Assembly: GCF_041320595.1 (NCBI RefSeq)
Contig: NZ_CP166625.1
Location: 2,305,501 to 2,369,500 of the forward strand
Reading direction: 5' to 3'
DNA length: 64,000 bases
Origin: Pleomorphomonas sp. PLEO
Lineage (GTDB): Bacteria > Pseudomonadota > Alphaproteobacteria > Rhizobiales > Pleomorphomonadaceae
Shown here: piece by piece, positions 52,292-61,449 of the stretch
Position numbering within the stretch: position 1 is the first letter of the stretch
Layout of the letters: every line of letters starts with the position of its first letter
Translations under genes and position numbers: made by a program
Notes under the pieces: model-generated
What the model was told of the DNA's origin: nothing
Database searches by the model: none
What the model saw: only the letters and a program-made list of their open reading frames with translations

Positions 52292-52366
52292 AAATGTAAT
52301 TAAGCAACATGAAATGTCGCTTGCAGGGCGCCAATTTTGTGGTAAATGTAATTTAGAAACATGAAA
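52292..52366. promoter_or_regulatory. Two 22-bp direct repeats, candidate RpiR operators
   Basis: AAATGTAATTAAGCAACATG at 52292 and AAATGTAATTTAGAAACATG at 52344, each followed by AAA, lie 52 bp apart (about five helical turns) in the AT-rich divergent spacer 52157-52474. A third partial piece, GCATGAAACTTTCC, is at 52188. Even spacing suggests binding on one helix face by an RpiR oligomer. Confidence 0.6.
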
Positions 52367-52474
52367 CTTTCCGAGATTTGATCGGCCCGCACCTTGAGGG
52401 CTTCGGAACGTCGGCAGGATAACCTGTCCGCGAACGGGTCATCGTAGGTTGTCGAGAACAGGAGCGCCGAGGTC

Positions 52475-53530
52475 GTGACAAGCCAGCCCGCCATCACTCA
52501 ACCGGAATCCAGGCCGCCGCTAGCGCTGGTGCTTGGCATTCAGAGGCCAGCAATTTCGGACGACGAGTTTGCCTTCTTCCGCGAGGCCAATCCGCTCGGG
52601 CTGCTGCTGGCACGCCGCAACATGCGAACCATCGAGCAGACGCGCGAGTTGTGCGCCCGGTTCCGCGAGGCGGTTGGCAGGCCTGACGCCCCCATTCTCA
52701 CCGACCAGGAAGGCGGCAAGATTTCGCACCTCGACTCCGGCGCCTGGCCGCTGTTTCGCCCGTTCGCCGAATTCGGCGCGCTGGCCGACAAGGCCGGCAT
52801 GGAGGTGGCGCTGCAGGCCATGCGTCTATCGACGCTGGCCATGGGCCAGATGATGGCCGAAGTCGGTCTGGACAGTGGCTGCTCGCCGGTGCTCGACCTG
52901 CGCATGCCCGATGCCGACCCGGTGATCGGCACCCGCGCCTTTAGCCCCGATCCGGAGGTTGTCACGGCCTTCGGCCGGGTCGTGATCGATGCCTTCCTGG
53001 AGGTCGGTGTGCTGCCGATCATGAAGCACATTCCCGGCCACGGCCGCGCCACTGGCGACAGCCACAAGATGCGACCCGTGGTGAACGCGAGTGGCGCCGA
53101 GCTGACAGCTACCGATTTCGCCCCGTTTGCCAGATTGAACGATACGCCCTGGGCGATGGTTTCCCATGTGGTCTACGCGGCCTTCGACGCCGACCTGCCG
53201 GCCTCGGTCTCGCCGACCATCATCAACGACGTTATTCGCGGCCAGCTCGGATATGCCGGCGTGCTGATATCCGATTGCGTGTTCATGAATTCGCTTCAAG
53301 GCCCAGTGCACGAGCGCGTCACCCAGGTACTGGACGGCGGCTGCGACATCGCCCTGCATTGCCACGGTGAGTTGCCGGAGATGCAAAGGGCCGCCGCCGC
53401 GGCCCGGCCGTTGACGCAGGCGGCGACCGTCAGGCTGGCCGCGGCCGACGCCCGGCGCGGCCAGACCAAGGTCGACTACACCAGTTTGCATCGGGAAGTG
53501 GAAGCGATCTTCCATGTCGCGGGCATTTGA
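52475..53530 (+). CDS. nagZ: GH3 beta-N-acetylhexosaminidase, NagZ-like
   Basis: A 351-aa cytoplasmic GH3 enzyme. Seen: LLLARRNM, TDQEGGKISHL, DLRMPDADPVIGTRAFSPDP, the catalytic loop KHIPGHGRATGDSH (Lys184, His185, Asp195, His197) and VLISDCVFM with nucleophile Asp267 (canonical NagZ reads SDDLxM). The catalytic D-x-H dyad of NagZ is intact. It starts at GTG 52475 with AGGAG upstream. No signal peptide, so it would release GlcNAc from anhydro-muropeptides or chito-oligosaccharides after import by the ABC system downstream (inference). Confidence 0.88.
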   Translation: MTSQPAITQPESRPPLALVLGIQRPAISDDEFAFFREANPLGLLLARRNMRTIEQTRELCARFREAVGRPDAPILTDQEGGKISHLDSGAWPLFRPFAEFGALADKAGMEVALQAMRLSTLAMGQMMAEVGLDSGCSPVLDLRMPDADPVIGTRAFSPDPEVVTAFGRVVIDAFLEVGVLPIMKHIPGHGRATGDSHKMRPVVNASGAELTATDFAPFARLNDTPWAMVSHVVYAAFDADLPASVSPTIINDVIRGQLGYAGVLISDCVFMNSLQGPVHERVTQVLDGGCDIALHCHGELPEMQRAAAAARPLTQAATVRLAAADARRGQTKVDYTSLHREVEAIFHVAGI

Positions 53531-53674
53531 AGGCTGGTCCGGGGGGCAGGGACCTTCCGGCCACAAGTGACGGAAATCATGGGATGACGCGGCGCCGTCG
53601 GGTAGCGGCGCGTGTCATGACCGCGAACAACGCTGGCCACCAAGTGTCGGCGATAATAACCAGAGAGGGACATT

Positions 53675-55333
53675 ATGAAACAGATCAAGACAGCGGCCTT
53701 GGCCGCGAGTTTTCTATCACTTCTGGCCGGTGGAGCCTTGGCCGACAGCCGACCGCTGACCGTCAACATCGAGGATGCCACCAGTTGGGTGCGCAATTTC
53801 AATCCGTTCATGGTGGGAACGGCGCGCGAAAGTACGCTGGACTTCATCTATGAGCCCTTGATGATCTTCAACAAATACCAGAACGACAAGGTGACTTACC
53901 GGCTGGCCACGGCCTATGCGCTGTCAGACGATCTCAAGAGTGTCACCTTCACCTTCCGCGACGGCGTCCTGTGGTCGGATGGCCAGCCCCTGACCATCAA
54001 GGACGTTCTGTTCACCTACGCCTTCATCAAGAAGACGCCGGCGCTGGACGCCACCGGCATTTGGGCCAAGCTCGACACGGTCGAGGCGGTTGGGACCGAT
54101 CAGGTCAAGTTTACTTTCAAGGCGCCGAGTTCGCTCGCCGCCGCCAAGATCAACGACGTGCCGATCGTGCCAGAACACGTCTGGAAGGACGTGGCCAATC
54201 CGGCGACCTTCGCCAACGACACCCCGGTCGGCAGCGGTCCGATGACCGAAATCCCGCGCTTCACCGAACAGACCTACGACCAATGCCGCAACCCGCATTA
54301 CTGGGATGCCGCCAATCTCAAGGTCGACTGCCTGCGTTTCCCCGAACTCGGCACCAACGACCAGATGCTGACGGCTCTGGCCAGCGGCGATCTCGACTGG
54401 GGCGCGGCCTTCATACCCGAAATCCAAAAGACCTATATCGCTGCCGACCCCGATCACTTCCATTATTGGTTCCCGCCGGGCACGCTGGTCGGCTTCATCT
54501 TCAACCTGGAAAGCAGCGACCCCGGCAACCGCAAAGCCTTCGACGACATAAAGTTCCGCCGTGCCGTGTCGATGGCTTTCGACCGCGATGCCATGGTCAA
54601 CGTCGCCGCCTATGGCTATCCGACGCCCAACACCGATGCGAGCGGCATCGGCGCTTCCTTCCCGACCTGGACGGATCAGGCCGTCGTCGACAAGCACAAG
54701 GCCGAGATGACATATGATGTCGACGCGGCCAAGAAGGCTTTGGCCGACGCTGGCTACGTGGACAAGGATGGAGACGGCTTCGTCGACAATCCCGATGGTA
54801 GCAAGATCAAGTTCGACGTCATCGTCCCCAACGGCTGGACCGACTGGGTCAGCACCGTGCAAATCGCCGTCGAGGGCATGAATGCCATCGGCATCGACGC
54901 CAAGATGGTGACGCCAGAAAGCGCGGTCTGGCAGAGCCAGATCGCCGACGGCAGCTTCCAGATGGCGATCAATTCCTGGCACAGCCGGGCGACGCCCTTC
55001 TACACCTATTACGAAGCCTTCAACGAGGGGAGCATCGGCAAGACCCGCTTCGCCGGTCATCGGTATCATGACGACGCAGTGCAGCAGTTGCTCGCGGCGT
55101 ATGAGGCGACCGCCGACAGTGCCAAGCAGCATGACATCGTTCATCAGCTGCAGGCCAAGATCGCCGATGCGCTACCGTTCCTGCCGGTGTTCAACAACCC
55201 GATCTGGTACGAATATTCGTCGCGCCACTTCACCGGCTGGGCCGACAAGGACAACCCCTGGATCGATCCCTCGTCCTATTCGGAGCATTATCGCCTGCTG
55301 CAGTTGCTGGCGTTGAAGCCGACCGGAATGTGA
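53675..55333 (+). CDS. Oligopeptide-type ABC transporter substrate-binding protein (SBP_bac_5)
   Basis: Periplasmic binding protein of the DppA/OppA family, 552 aa. Signal peptide about residues 1-23 (LSLLAGGALA). The domain pattern LTVNIEDATSWVRNFNPFMV, FIYEPLMIFN, TFTFRDGVLWSDGQPLTIKDV and RRAVSMAFDRDAM is typical. First of five transporter genes; hairpins at 55332-55418 separate it from the permease genes. Members carry peptides, but also oligosaccharides and muropeptides. A muropeptide or amino-sugar oligomer is favoured here because of NagZ. Confidence 0.92.
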   Translation: MKQIKTAALAASFLSLLAGGALADSRPLTVNIEDATSWVRNFNPFMVGTARESTLDFIYEPLMIFNKYQNDKVTYRLATAYALSDDLKSVTFTFRDGVLWSDGQPLTIKDVLFTYAFIKKTPALDATGIWAKLDTVEAVGTDQVKFTFKAPSSLAAAKINDVPIVPEHVWKDVANPATFANDTPVGSGPMTEIPRFTEQTYDQCRNPHYWDAANLKVDCLRFPELGTNDQMLTALASGDLDWGAAFIPEIQKTYIAADPDHFHYWFPPGTLVGFIFNLESSDPGNRKAFDDIKFRRAVSMAFDRDAMVNVAAYGYPTPNTDASGIGASFPTWTDQAVVDKHKAEMTYDVDAAKKALADAGYVDKDGDGFVDNPDGSKIKFDVIVPNGWTDWVSTVQIAVEGMNAIGIDAKMVTPESAVWQSQIADGSFQMAINSWHSRATPFYTYYEAFNEGSIGKTRFAGHRYHDDAVQQLLAAYEATADSAKQHDIVHQLQAKIADALPFLPVFNNPIWYEYSSRHFTGWADKDNPWIDPSSYSEHYRLLQLLALKPTGM

Positions 55334-55418
55334 GCCGAGCCCGTATCCGGGCGGCTCCCCCACGCCCGTCCGGAATTTTCGGCCCGCGTGACCGCCGGGG
55401 TTCCTCTGGCCCCGGCGG
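55332..55418 (+). other. Two stable hairpins between binding-protein and permease genes
   Basis: Hairpin one (55332-55357) overlaps the stop codon: GAGCC/GGCTC with an inner GCCCG/CGGGC. Hairpin two (55392-55418) is a perfect CCGCCGGGG/CCCCGGCGG stem with a 9-nt loop. There is no T-run. Such spacers usually protect the 5' message, raising binding-protein levels over permeases. Confidence 0.6.
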
Positions 55419-55439
55419 ATCCTTGCGAGGAGAGGCACC

Positions 55440-56417
55440 ATGTCCTTCGTCTTCCGGCGGTTCGGCTACTACCTGATGGCCTTTTGGGTTGCCGCCACCG
55501 TCAATTTCTTTCTGCCGCGCCTGATGCCGGGCGACCCGGTGGCGATGATGTTCGCCCATTCAAGCGACCGGCTGTCGCCCGACAACATCGCCGCCTTGCG
55601 CAAGACCTTCGGCTTCGTCGACGGCCCGCTGCCGCTGCAGTATCTCGCCTATCTCAGAAGCGTGCTCACCGGCGACCTCGGGCTGTCCATCAAGTTCTAT
55701 CCGGCGCCGGTCACGACCGTTCTCGGCCACGCTCTGGTTTGGACGCTGCTGTTGGTCGGGGTCTCGACGCTTTTGAGCTTTCTGATCGGCTCGCTGATCG
55801 GCGCCCGGGCCGCCTGGCGGCGCGACGGCGTTTTCGATCTGATCGCCACCACTTGGGGCGTGATCGCCAACGCCGTTCCGGCGGTCGTGCTGGCGATGCT
55901 CATCCTGTTCTGTTTCGGCATCTCGCTGAGGCTTCTGCCGACCGGCTACGCCTATGACACGGCGCTCGACCCGGCCTGGTCATTCGCCTTTGTCGGCAGC
56001 GTGATCGCCCACGCCGTGATGCCGGTGGCGGCGTTGTCGATCGTGCTGACCGGCGGCTTTCTCATCAACATGCGCAACAACATCATCAACCTGATCGGCG
56101 ACGACTATCTGGTGATGGCCGAGGCCAAGGGGCTGTCCGAGCGCAAGATCTTGATCGGCTATGGCTTACGCAACGCGCTGTTGCCGACCGTCACCAATCT
56201 CGCCATTACCATCGGTCAAGTGTTCGCCGGCTCGCTGGTGACGGAGGTTGTGTTCAACTACCCCGGCGTCGGCAATACGCTTTATGTGGCGATCCTCGCC
56301 CGCGATTATCCCCTGATCCAAGGCCAGCTCATCGTGATGACCGCCGCCATGCTGGCCGCCAATTTCATCGCCGACCTCAGCTACGTGCTGATCGATCCGC
56401 GTCTGAGGAGGGCCTGA
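55440..56417 (+). CDS. Oligopeptide-type ABC permease (DppB/OppB-like)
   Basis: Inner-membrane permease, 325 aa, about six TM helices, with the N-terminal FFLPRLMPGDPVAMM signature and the cytoplasmic EAA loop MAEAKGLSERKILIGYGLRNALLP. ATG 55440 follows GAGGAGAGG. Two bases separate it from the next permease. Confidence 0.92.
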   Translation: MSFVFRRFGYYLMAFWVAATVNFFLPRLMPGDPVAMMFAHSSDRLSPDNIAALRKTFGFVDGPLPLQYLAYLRSVLTGDLGLSIKFYPAPVTTVLGHALVWTLLLVGVSTLLSFLIGSLIGARAAWRRDGVFDLIATTWGVIANAVPAVVLAMLILFCFGISLRLLPTGYAYDTALDPAWSFAFVGSVIAHAVMPVAALSIVLTGGFLINMRNNIINLIGDDYLVMAEAKGLSERKILIGYGLRNALLPTVTNLAITIGQVFAGSLVTEVVFNYPGVGNTLYVAILARDYPLIQGQLIVMTAAMLAANFIADLSYVLIDPRLRRA

Positions 56418-56419
56418 CC

Positions 56420-57310
56420 ATGGACGGTTCGCTTCGGATCCTGGTCCGTAACCGCAAGGCGCTGTGCGGCCTCGTCATCGTCGCCGTCCTGATCCTGCTG
56501 GCGCTGGCGGCGCCCGTGTTCGCCCCCTTCGAACCCATGCGCCGCATTGGTCATCCGCACGAGGCGCCGGGGCTGGCCCATCTGCTCGGCACCACCCGCA
56601 TGGGCCAGGACGTGTGGAGTCAGCTGGTCTACGGCAGTCGCACGTCGCTCGCGGTCGGGTTCGCCGCCGGCACGCTGATCACTGTGATCGGCACGCTGCT
56701 CGGTCTGGTCGCCGGCTATTTCGGCGGTCGTGTCGATGGTGCCATCAACACCGCCACCAATGTGGTGCTGGTGATCCCCAACCTGCCGCTGCTGCTGGTT
56801 CTGTCGGCTTTTCTCGGATCGGTGGGGCCGGGCGTGATCGTGCTGATCATCGCCTCTACCGCCTGGGCCTGGGGCGCGCGCGTTACACGCGCTCAGGTGA
56901 TGTCCTTGCGCGAAAAGGACTTCATTCGCATCTCGGAGATTGGCGCCGAACCCACTTGGCGCATTCTGCTGGTGGAACTGCTGCCCAATCTGATCTCCAT
57001 CGTTGCCATCAATCTCATCGGCTCGATCACTTATTCGGTGATGACCGAGGCGACGCTGGAATTCCTCGGCCTGGGCAATCCGCAGGCGGTGTCCTGGGGC
57101 ACCATGCTCTACAACGCCCAGAATTCCGCCGCCATGGCCGTTGGCGCCTGGTGGGAGGTGTTGGCGCCGTCGGCGGCGTTGGTCCTGCTCGGTGTCGGGT
57201 TATCGCTGATCAATTTCGCCGTCGATGAAATCTCCAATCCGCGCCTGCGTACCGGCGTGGTCCATCGCCGTTGGCTGGCGCGCCTGGCGCGCGCACGAGG
57301 TGCCGCATGA
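56420..57310 (+). CDS. Oligopeptide-type ABC permease (DppC/OppC-like)
   Basis: Second permease, 296 aa. N-terminal TM (KALCGLVIVAVLILLALAAP), LLGTTRMGQDVWSQLVYGSR signature, then a TM bundle and the EAA-type SLREKDFIRISEIGAEPTWR. It overlaps the following ATPase gene by four bases (ATGA). Confidence 0.92.
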   Translation: MDGSLRILVRNRKALCGLVIVAVLILLALAAPVFAPFEPMRRIGHPHEAPGLAHLLGTTRMGQDVWSQLVYGSRTSLAVGFAAGTLITVIGTLLGLVAGYFGGRVDGAINTATNVVLVIPNLPLLLVLSAFLGSVGPGVIVLIIASTAWAWGARVTRAQVMSLREKDFIRISEIGAEPTWRILLVELLPNLISIVAINLIGSITYSVMTEATLEFLGLGNPQAVSWGTMLYNAQNSAAMAVGAWWEVLAPSAALVLLGVGLSLINFAVDEISNPRLRTGVVHRRWLARLARARGAA

Positions 57311-58134
57311 ACGCCACCGACTCTCTGCTCGCCGTCCGTGACCTGACGGTCGACTATGTCGGGCCACAAACGGACACCACCGTCGTCGACCACGTGAGTT
57401 TCGACATCGCTCCCGGCGAGGTGTTCGGTCTGGCCGGCGAGTCCGGCTGTGGCAAGAGCACCATCGCCTATTCCATCTGCCGGCTGCTCAAGGCACCAGC
57501 GGTGATCGCCGACGGTGAAATCCGCTTCGAGGGGCGCGATCTGCTCGAATTGTCGCCCGTGGAGATGGCCGGTGTCCGCTGGTCGCGCATTTCCATGGTG
57601 TTCCAGAGCGCCATGAACGCGCTCAATCCGGTTACCACCATAGAGGCGCAGTTCCGCGACGTGCTGGCCGCGCATGCCGGGCTCGGCCGGGCCGACGCTC
57701 GCGAGAGGGCAGCCGAGCTGCTGCGGCTGGTCGATATCGCGCCAGACCGTTTGCGGGACTATCCGCACCAGTTCTCCGGCGGCATGCGCCAGCGCATCGT
57801 CATCGCCATCGCGTTGGCGCTCAATCCGCGCCTCGTCATCATGGACGAGCCGACCACCGCGCTCGACGTCATCGTCCAGCGGGAGATCCTGGACAAGATC
57901 GCCGACCTCAGGGCCCGCTTCGGCTTTTCCATCCTGTTCATCACCCACGACCTCGGCCTGATGGTTGAGTATTGCGATCGGATCGCCGTCATGCGGAAGG
58001 GACGCATCGTCGAACAGGGGGCGGCGCAACGTATCCACCGTGCGCCGGAGCACCCCTATACCCAAAACTTGTGGGCGTCGCTGCCGCGCTTGCCCCGGTC
58101 TGGTCAGCCCCCGTTCTTGGCGGGAGGCCGCTGA
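57307..58134 (+). CDS. Oligopeptide-type ABC ATPase (DppD-like)
   Basis: ATPase of 275 aa. Walker A GESGCGKST, Q-loop VFQSAMNALNP, signature FSGGMRQRIVIAIALA, Walker B LVIMDEPTTALD, H-loop FITHDLGLM. It is shorter than DppD and ends soon after EHPYTQNLWASLPRL, missing most of the usual C-terminal Cys-rich Fe-S extension. Its TGA overlaps the next ATG (TGATG). Confidence 0.92.
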   Translation: MNATDSLLAVRDLTVDYVGPQTDTTVVDHVSFDIAPGEVFGLAGESGCGKSTIAYSICRLLKAPAVIADGEIRFEGRDLLELSPVEMAGVRWSRISMVFQSAMNALNPVTTIEAQFRDVLAAHAGLGRADARERAAELLRLVDIAPDRLRDYPHQFSGGMRQRIVIAIALALNPRLVIMDEPTTALDVIVQREILDKIADLRARFGFSILFITHDLGLMVEYCDRIAVMRKGRIVEQGAAQRIHRAPEHPYTQNLWASLPRLPRSGQPPFLAGGR

Positions 58135-58970
58135 TGACCATCACCTCAAGCCTGCTCGCGCTGGATGGCGTCGACAAGGTCTATGGCCGGGAGCCGCGCG
58201 CGGTGCGGGCGCTCTCTGGTGTCAGTCTGGCGCTCATGCCGGGAATGGCGCTGGCGCTGGTCGGTGGTTCGGGCAGCGGCAAGACCACCTGCGCCCGCCT
58301 CCTGACCGGTCTTGAGGCCCCAACGCGCGGTCGAGTGCTGTTCAAGGGGAAGGACTGGCACGCCACCTCCGGTCTCGCAGCGCGGCGGACGTTCGCCCGC
58401 GCCGTGCAGATTGTGTTTCAGGACCCTTTCGCCGTTCTCAACCCCGTCCACACCATCCATCACCATCTGGCACGACCGCTCTTGCGCTATCACGGACGCC
58501 GATCCGCTGGCGCTCTGCGGGAGCGGGTCGCCGAGCTGCTTGGCGACGTCGGGCTCGATGCTGAGATGATGCAGCGCTATCCCCACCAGCTGTCGGGCGG
58601 CCAGCGGCAGCGCGTCAATATCGCGCGGGCCCTCGCGGCGGAGCCGGAAGTGTTGATCGCCGATGAACCGACCTCGATGCTCGACGTGTCGCTGCGGCTC
58701 GATGTGCTCGGCATCTTCCAGCGGCTGAAGCGCGAGCGAAACGTGGCGCTCCTTTATATCACGCACGACCTCGCCACGGCCCATCACATCGCCGACCGCA
58801 TCGCCGTGATGCACAAGGGCGAGTTGGTGGAGGAAGGGCCGGCGGCCGCGATCGTCGCCGATCCCCGCCATGAATACACCCGTGCGCTGCTGGCCGCCGT
58901 ACCGGATCCGGACCGCAGCCGGCCCGCGGCCCTCGATACCGCTTCGGACCTTTCAAGGAGGCACCCCTGA
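58134..58970 (+). CDS. Oligopeptide-type ABC ATPase (DppF-like)
   Basis: Second ATPase, 278 aa. Walker [11 protein letters not shown]-loop [11 protein letters not shown], signature [16 protein letters not shown], Walker [14 protein letters not shown]-loop [11 protein letters not shown], and C-terminal [18 protein letters not shown] 58134 follows GGGAGG and overlaps the upstream stop. Only two bases separate it from the acetyltransferase gene. Confidence 0.92.
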   Translation: MTITSSLLALDGVDKVYGREPRAVRALSGVSLALMPGMALALVGGSGSGKTTCARLLTGLEAPTRGRVLFKGKDWHATSGLAARRTFARAVQIVFQDPFAVLNPVHTIHHHLARPLLRYHGRRSAGALRERVAELLGDVGLDAEMMQRYPHQLSGGQRQRVNIARALAAEPEVLIADEPTSMLDVSLRLDVLGIFQRLKRERNVALLYITHDLATAHHIADRIAVMHKGELVEEGPAAAIVADPRHEYTRALLAAVPDPDRSRPAALDTASDLSRRHP

Positions 58971-58972
58971 CC

Positions 58973-59449
58973 ATGGATCTGCTGGTCAAGCTCTACGACC
59001 TCACCGCCGACGCTGCCCTCGATGCACGGCTCGCCGCCGCTGGCATCACACTGCGGCCGGCGCTGCCGCCGGAATTGCACTTGGTTACGGAGTGGATCGT
59101 CGCGCAGTTCGGCCAAGGCTGGGCCAGCGAGGCGACAGTCGCCATCTGCCGGCAGCCGGTCGGTTGTCAGATCGCCGTGCGGGGACGACAGTTGCTCGGA
59201 TTTGCCTGCCATGACGCGACCGCGCGCGGGTTCTTCGGTCCAACCGGGGTTCTGGATAGCGAGCGTGGGCAGGGCATCGGGAAGGCTTTGCTGCTCAAGG
59301 CGCTTTTCGCCATGCGCGCCGAAGGCTACGGCTATGCCGTTATCGGCGGTGCCGGTCCGGTGGCCTTCTATCGTCGCGCCGTTGGTGCCATCCCGATCGA
59401 GGGCTCGGCGCCCGGGCTCTATGCCGGGCTGCTGACCTCAGGGACATAA
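58973..59449 (+). CDS. GNAT-family N-acetyltransferase
   Basis: A 158-aa GNAT protein with the acetyl-CoA-binding motif A segment GPTGVLDSERGQGIGKALLL (Q/R-x-x-G-x-G/A) and motif B-like GYGYAVIGGAGPVAFYRRAV. ATG 58973 follows AAGGAGG. Last gene of the NagZ/oligopeptide-ABC operon, so its substrate is probably an amino sugar or peptide released from the imported compound, for example glucosamine or muramic derivatives (inference). Confidence 0.85.
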   Translation: MDLLVKLYDLTADAALDARLAAAGITLRPALPPELHLVTEWIVAQFGQGWASEATVAICRQPVGCQIAVRGRQLLGFACHDATARGFFGPTGVLDSERGQGIGKALLLKALFAMRAEGYGYAVIGGAGPVAFYRRAVGAIPIEGSAPGLYAGLLTSGT

Positions 59450-59476
59450 CGCCATCAGTCCGGCGGTGGTCTGTCG

Positions 59477-59635
59477 GGCGACCACCACCGGCTGATCACC
59501 GAAGCCATCGGCAGCGGCGACGCCGTGCGCGCCAAGGCGCTGATGATCGATCATCTCAGTGAAATCGAGGCCGAACTCGACCTGTCGGAGGCCGAGCAAA
59601 GCAGCGCCTCGCTGGCGGAGATCCCGCGGGGCTAG
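59477..59635 (+). pseudogene. C-terminal remnant of a GntR/FadR-family regulator (FCD domain)
   Basis: Fifty-three codons including HHRLITEAIGSGDAVRAKAL and MIDHLSEIEAELDL, then TAG. They match the last two helices of an FCD ligand domain (H-x-x-(I/L)-x-x-A-I-x-x-G-D ... A-x-x-x-M-x-x-H-L). No HTH or start precedes it, so only the 3' end of a deleted gene remains. Confidence 0.65.
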
Positions 59636-59715
59636 GGCGTCCCAAGGCCGGCGGACGGCGCCGCCACATTTTATTTACCATCGCGAAATTGGCCATCGCG
59701 ACCTCTTGCCTCTTT

Positions 59716-59745
59716 TTGTAAACGCGTTTATTGAACGCGTATAGT
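59716..59745 (+). promoter_or_regulatory. Promoter and operator region of the second TetR-RND operon
   Basis: A -35-like TTGTAA (59716-59721) and -10 TATAGT (59740-59745) are spaced 18 bp. The spacer holds the palindrome AAACGCGTTT and a second GAACGCGT 13 bp further on. TetR binding here would block the promoter. Operator assignment inferred. Confidence 0.55.
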
Positions 59746-59758
59746 GAAAGAGGCACCC

Positions 59759-60376
59759 ATGCCACGTCCCCCTTTGTCCGATGAAGATCTCGATGCCACA
59801 CGCGCCCGTTTGCTGGCTGCGATGGCCAAGTTGGTGGCGGAGAGTGGCTATGCCGCTTTCTCCATGCGGCAGCTCGCCAAGGAGGTCGGGCTGACCGCCG
59901 GCGCTCTCTATCGCTACTTTCCGACCAAGCACGCACTGTTGGTGGGGTACTGGTCGGAGTCGATTGGCGCGCTGCAGTCGGAGCTGTCGCAGATTGCCGG
60001 AGACGTTGCCGATCCGCGCGAATGCCTGCTGAAAATGGCCCGCGCCTACGTTGCCTTCGCCCTTCAAGATCGACCGCGCTTTCGCACCATGTTCCTTGAG
60101 AACGACCACGGCGAGCTCGGTGAATTCGGCAGGAGCGTAGCGCTCCTCGCACCGTTCCACATCTTTCGCGATCAAGTGGCTGCCGCCATCGATGCCGGGG
60201 CACTGAAGCCGATGGCGCCCGACATCGCCGCGCAAATCCTCTGGGCAAGCGTTCACGGCGTACTGACGCTGGCGGAAAACATCGACCCGATGGATTTCGG
60301 AGATGTCGCCGGCCTTGCCGATCTCGCGGCGCAAACCACGCTCGCCGGCCTTTCCCAACCCGGACCTTCCAAATGA
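59759..60376 (+). CDS. TetR/AcrR family regulator of the second RND operon
   Basis: A 205-aa regulator. TetR HTH about residues 12-58 (ARLLAAMAKLVAESGYAAFS, VGLTAGALYRYFPTKHALL). The C-terminal domain is similar to TetR_C proteins with WHG-like segments (LWASVHGVLTL). ATG 59759 follows AAAGAGG; a GTG at 59744 is less likely. It overlaps the adaptor gene (ATGA), so regulator and pump are one operon. Confidence 0.9.
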   Translation: MPRPPLSDEDLDATRARLLAAMAKLVAESGYAAFSMRQLAKEVGLTAGALYRYFPTKHALLVGYWSESIGALQSELSQIAGDVADPRECLLKMARAYVAFALQDRPRFRTMFLENDHGELGEFGRSVALLAPFHIFRDQVAAAIDAGALKPMAPDIAAQILWASVHGVLTLAENIDPMDFGDVAGLADLAAQTTLAGLSQPGPSK

Positions 60377-61449
60377 GACGAGCCGCTTTCGTATGGAGCC
60401 TGCCGCTCGGCCTGCTGCTGCTCGCCGCGTGCGAGGAAAAATCCGCCAGTCCGGAAAGCTCAAGGCCGGTGCGCACGGTTGCCGTCGCGTTCGTCGACGG
60501 TCGCCAAACGATGATGCAGACGGGCACGGTGACGCCGCGCCTTGAGACGGATCTCGGCTTTCAGGTGTCCGGCCGGCTGCTGCGTCGGGCCGTCGATGTT
60601 GGCGCTCGGATCAAGGCGGGCGATCTCATCGCGGCTATCGACCCGAGCGATATCTTGAATGAGGTGAAGACGGCCGAGGCCGATGTCGCCAGTTCCAGCG
60701 CGGCCGCGACTGTCGCTCAAAGCAATCTTGATCGTCAGCGCTGGCTGTTCGACCGCCAGATCGTCGCCAAGGTGAGTGTCGAGACCGCCGAGTCCGACTG
60801 GAAGGGAGCGGTTGCCAAGCGCGACGCGGCGACGGCGACACTGGCGAATGCGCGCAACAAGCTTGGCTATGCCGATCTCCGGGCGACGATATCGGGCGTC
60901 GTCACCGCCACCGGCGCCAACGCCGGGCAGGTGGTCGGTGCCGGGCAGATGGTGGTTCGTCTCGCATCCGACACGGACAAGGACGCCAGCTTCGACGTGG
61001 CCGAAAGCGTCATCAATACGATCCCCGCCGATGTGCCGGTGCGCGTCACCCTGCTCGCCGACGCCTCCGCGTCGACACTGGGCAAGGTGCGCGAGATCAG
61101 CCCATCGGCCGATGACGCCACGCGTTCCTATCGGGTCAAGGTGGCCCTCCCGAATGCTCCCGAAGCGATGAACCTCGGCGCCACGGTGACCGGGTCCATC
61201 GTGGCGCCCGGGGTTCCGGAGGTCGAGCTTCCGGCAGCTTCCATCAGCGGTGTGGACGGCAAACCGGCGGTGTTCGTGGTCGACACGGCGACCGGCCGCC
61301 TGTCGCTGAAGCCGGTGACCGTCGACCGCTACGGTCAAGACAACGTCTTGATTTCCAAAGGGCTCGACGCCGGCGAGCGCGTCGTCATCGCCGGTGTCAG
61401 CAAGCTGAGACCCGGCCAGATCGTCTCGCTGGAGGGGGCCGCGCAATGA
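60373..61449 (+). CDS. RND efflux periplasmic adaptor lipoprotein
   Basis: Membrane-fusion protein, 358 aa, with a lipoprotein signal (LLLLAAC, Cys20) for anchoring in the inner membrane. Lipoyl halves DLGFQVSGRLLRRAVDVGAR and RATISGVVTATGANAGQVVG flank a coiled coil (about 90-160); a C-terminal beta-barrel and membrane-proximal domain follow (VDRYGQDNVLISKGLDAGER). It overlaps both neighbours by four bases. Confidence 0.92.
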   Translation: MRRAAFVWSLPLGLLLLAACEEKSASPESSRPVRTVAVAFVDGRQTMMQTGTVTPRLETDLGFQVSGRLLRRAVDVGARIKAGDLIAAIDPSDILNEVKTAEADVASSSAAATVAQSNLDRQRWLFDRQIVAKVSVETAESDWKGAVAKRDAATATLANARNKLGYADLRATISGVVTATGANAGQVVGAGQMVVRLASDTDKDASFDVAESVINTIPADVPVRVTLLADASASTLGKVREISPSADDATRSYRVKVALPNAPEAMNLGATVTGSIVAPGVPEVELPAASISGVDGKPAVFVVDTATGRLSLKPVTVDRYGQDNVLISKGLDAGERVVIAGVSKLRPGQIVSLEGAAQ

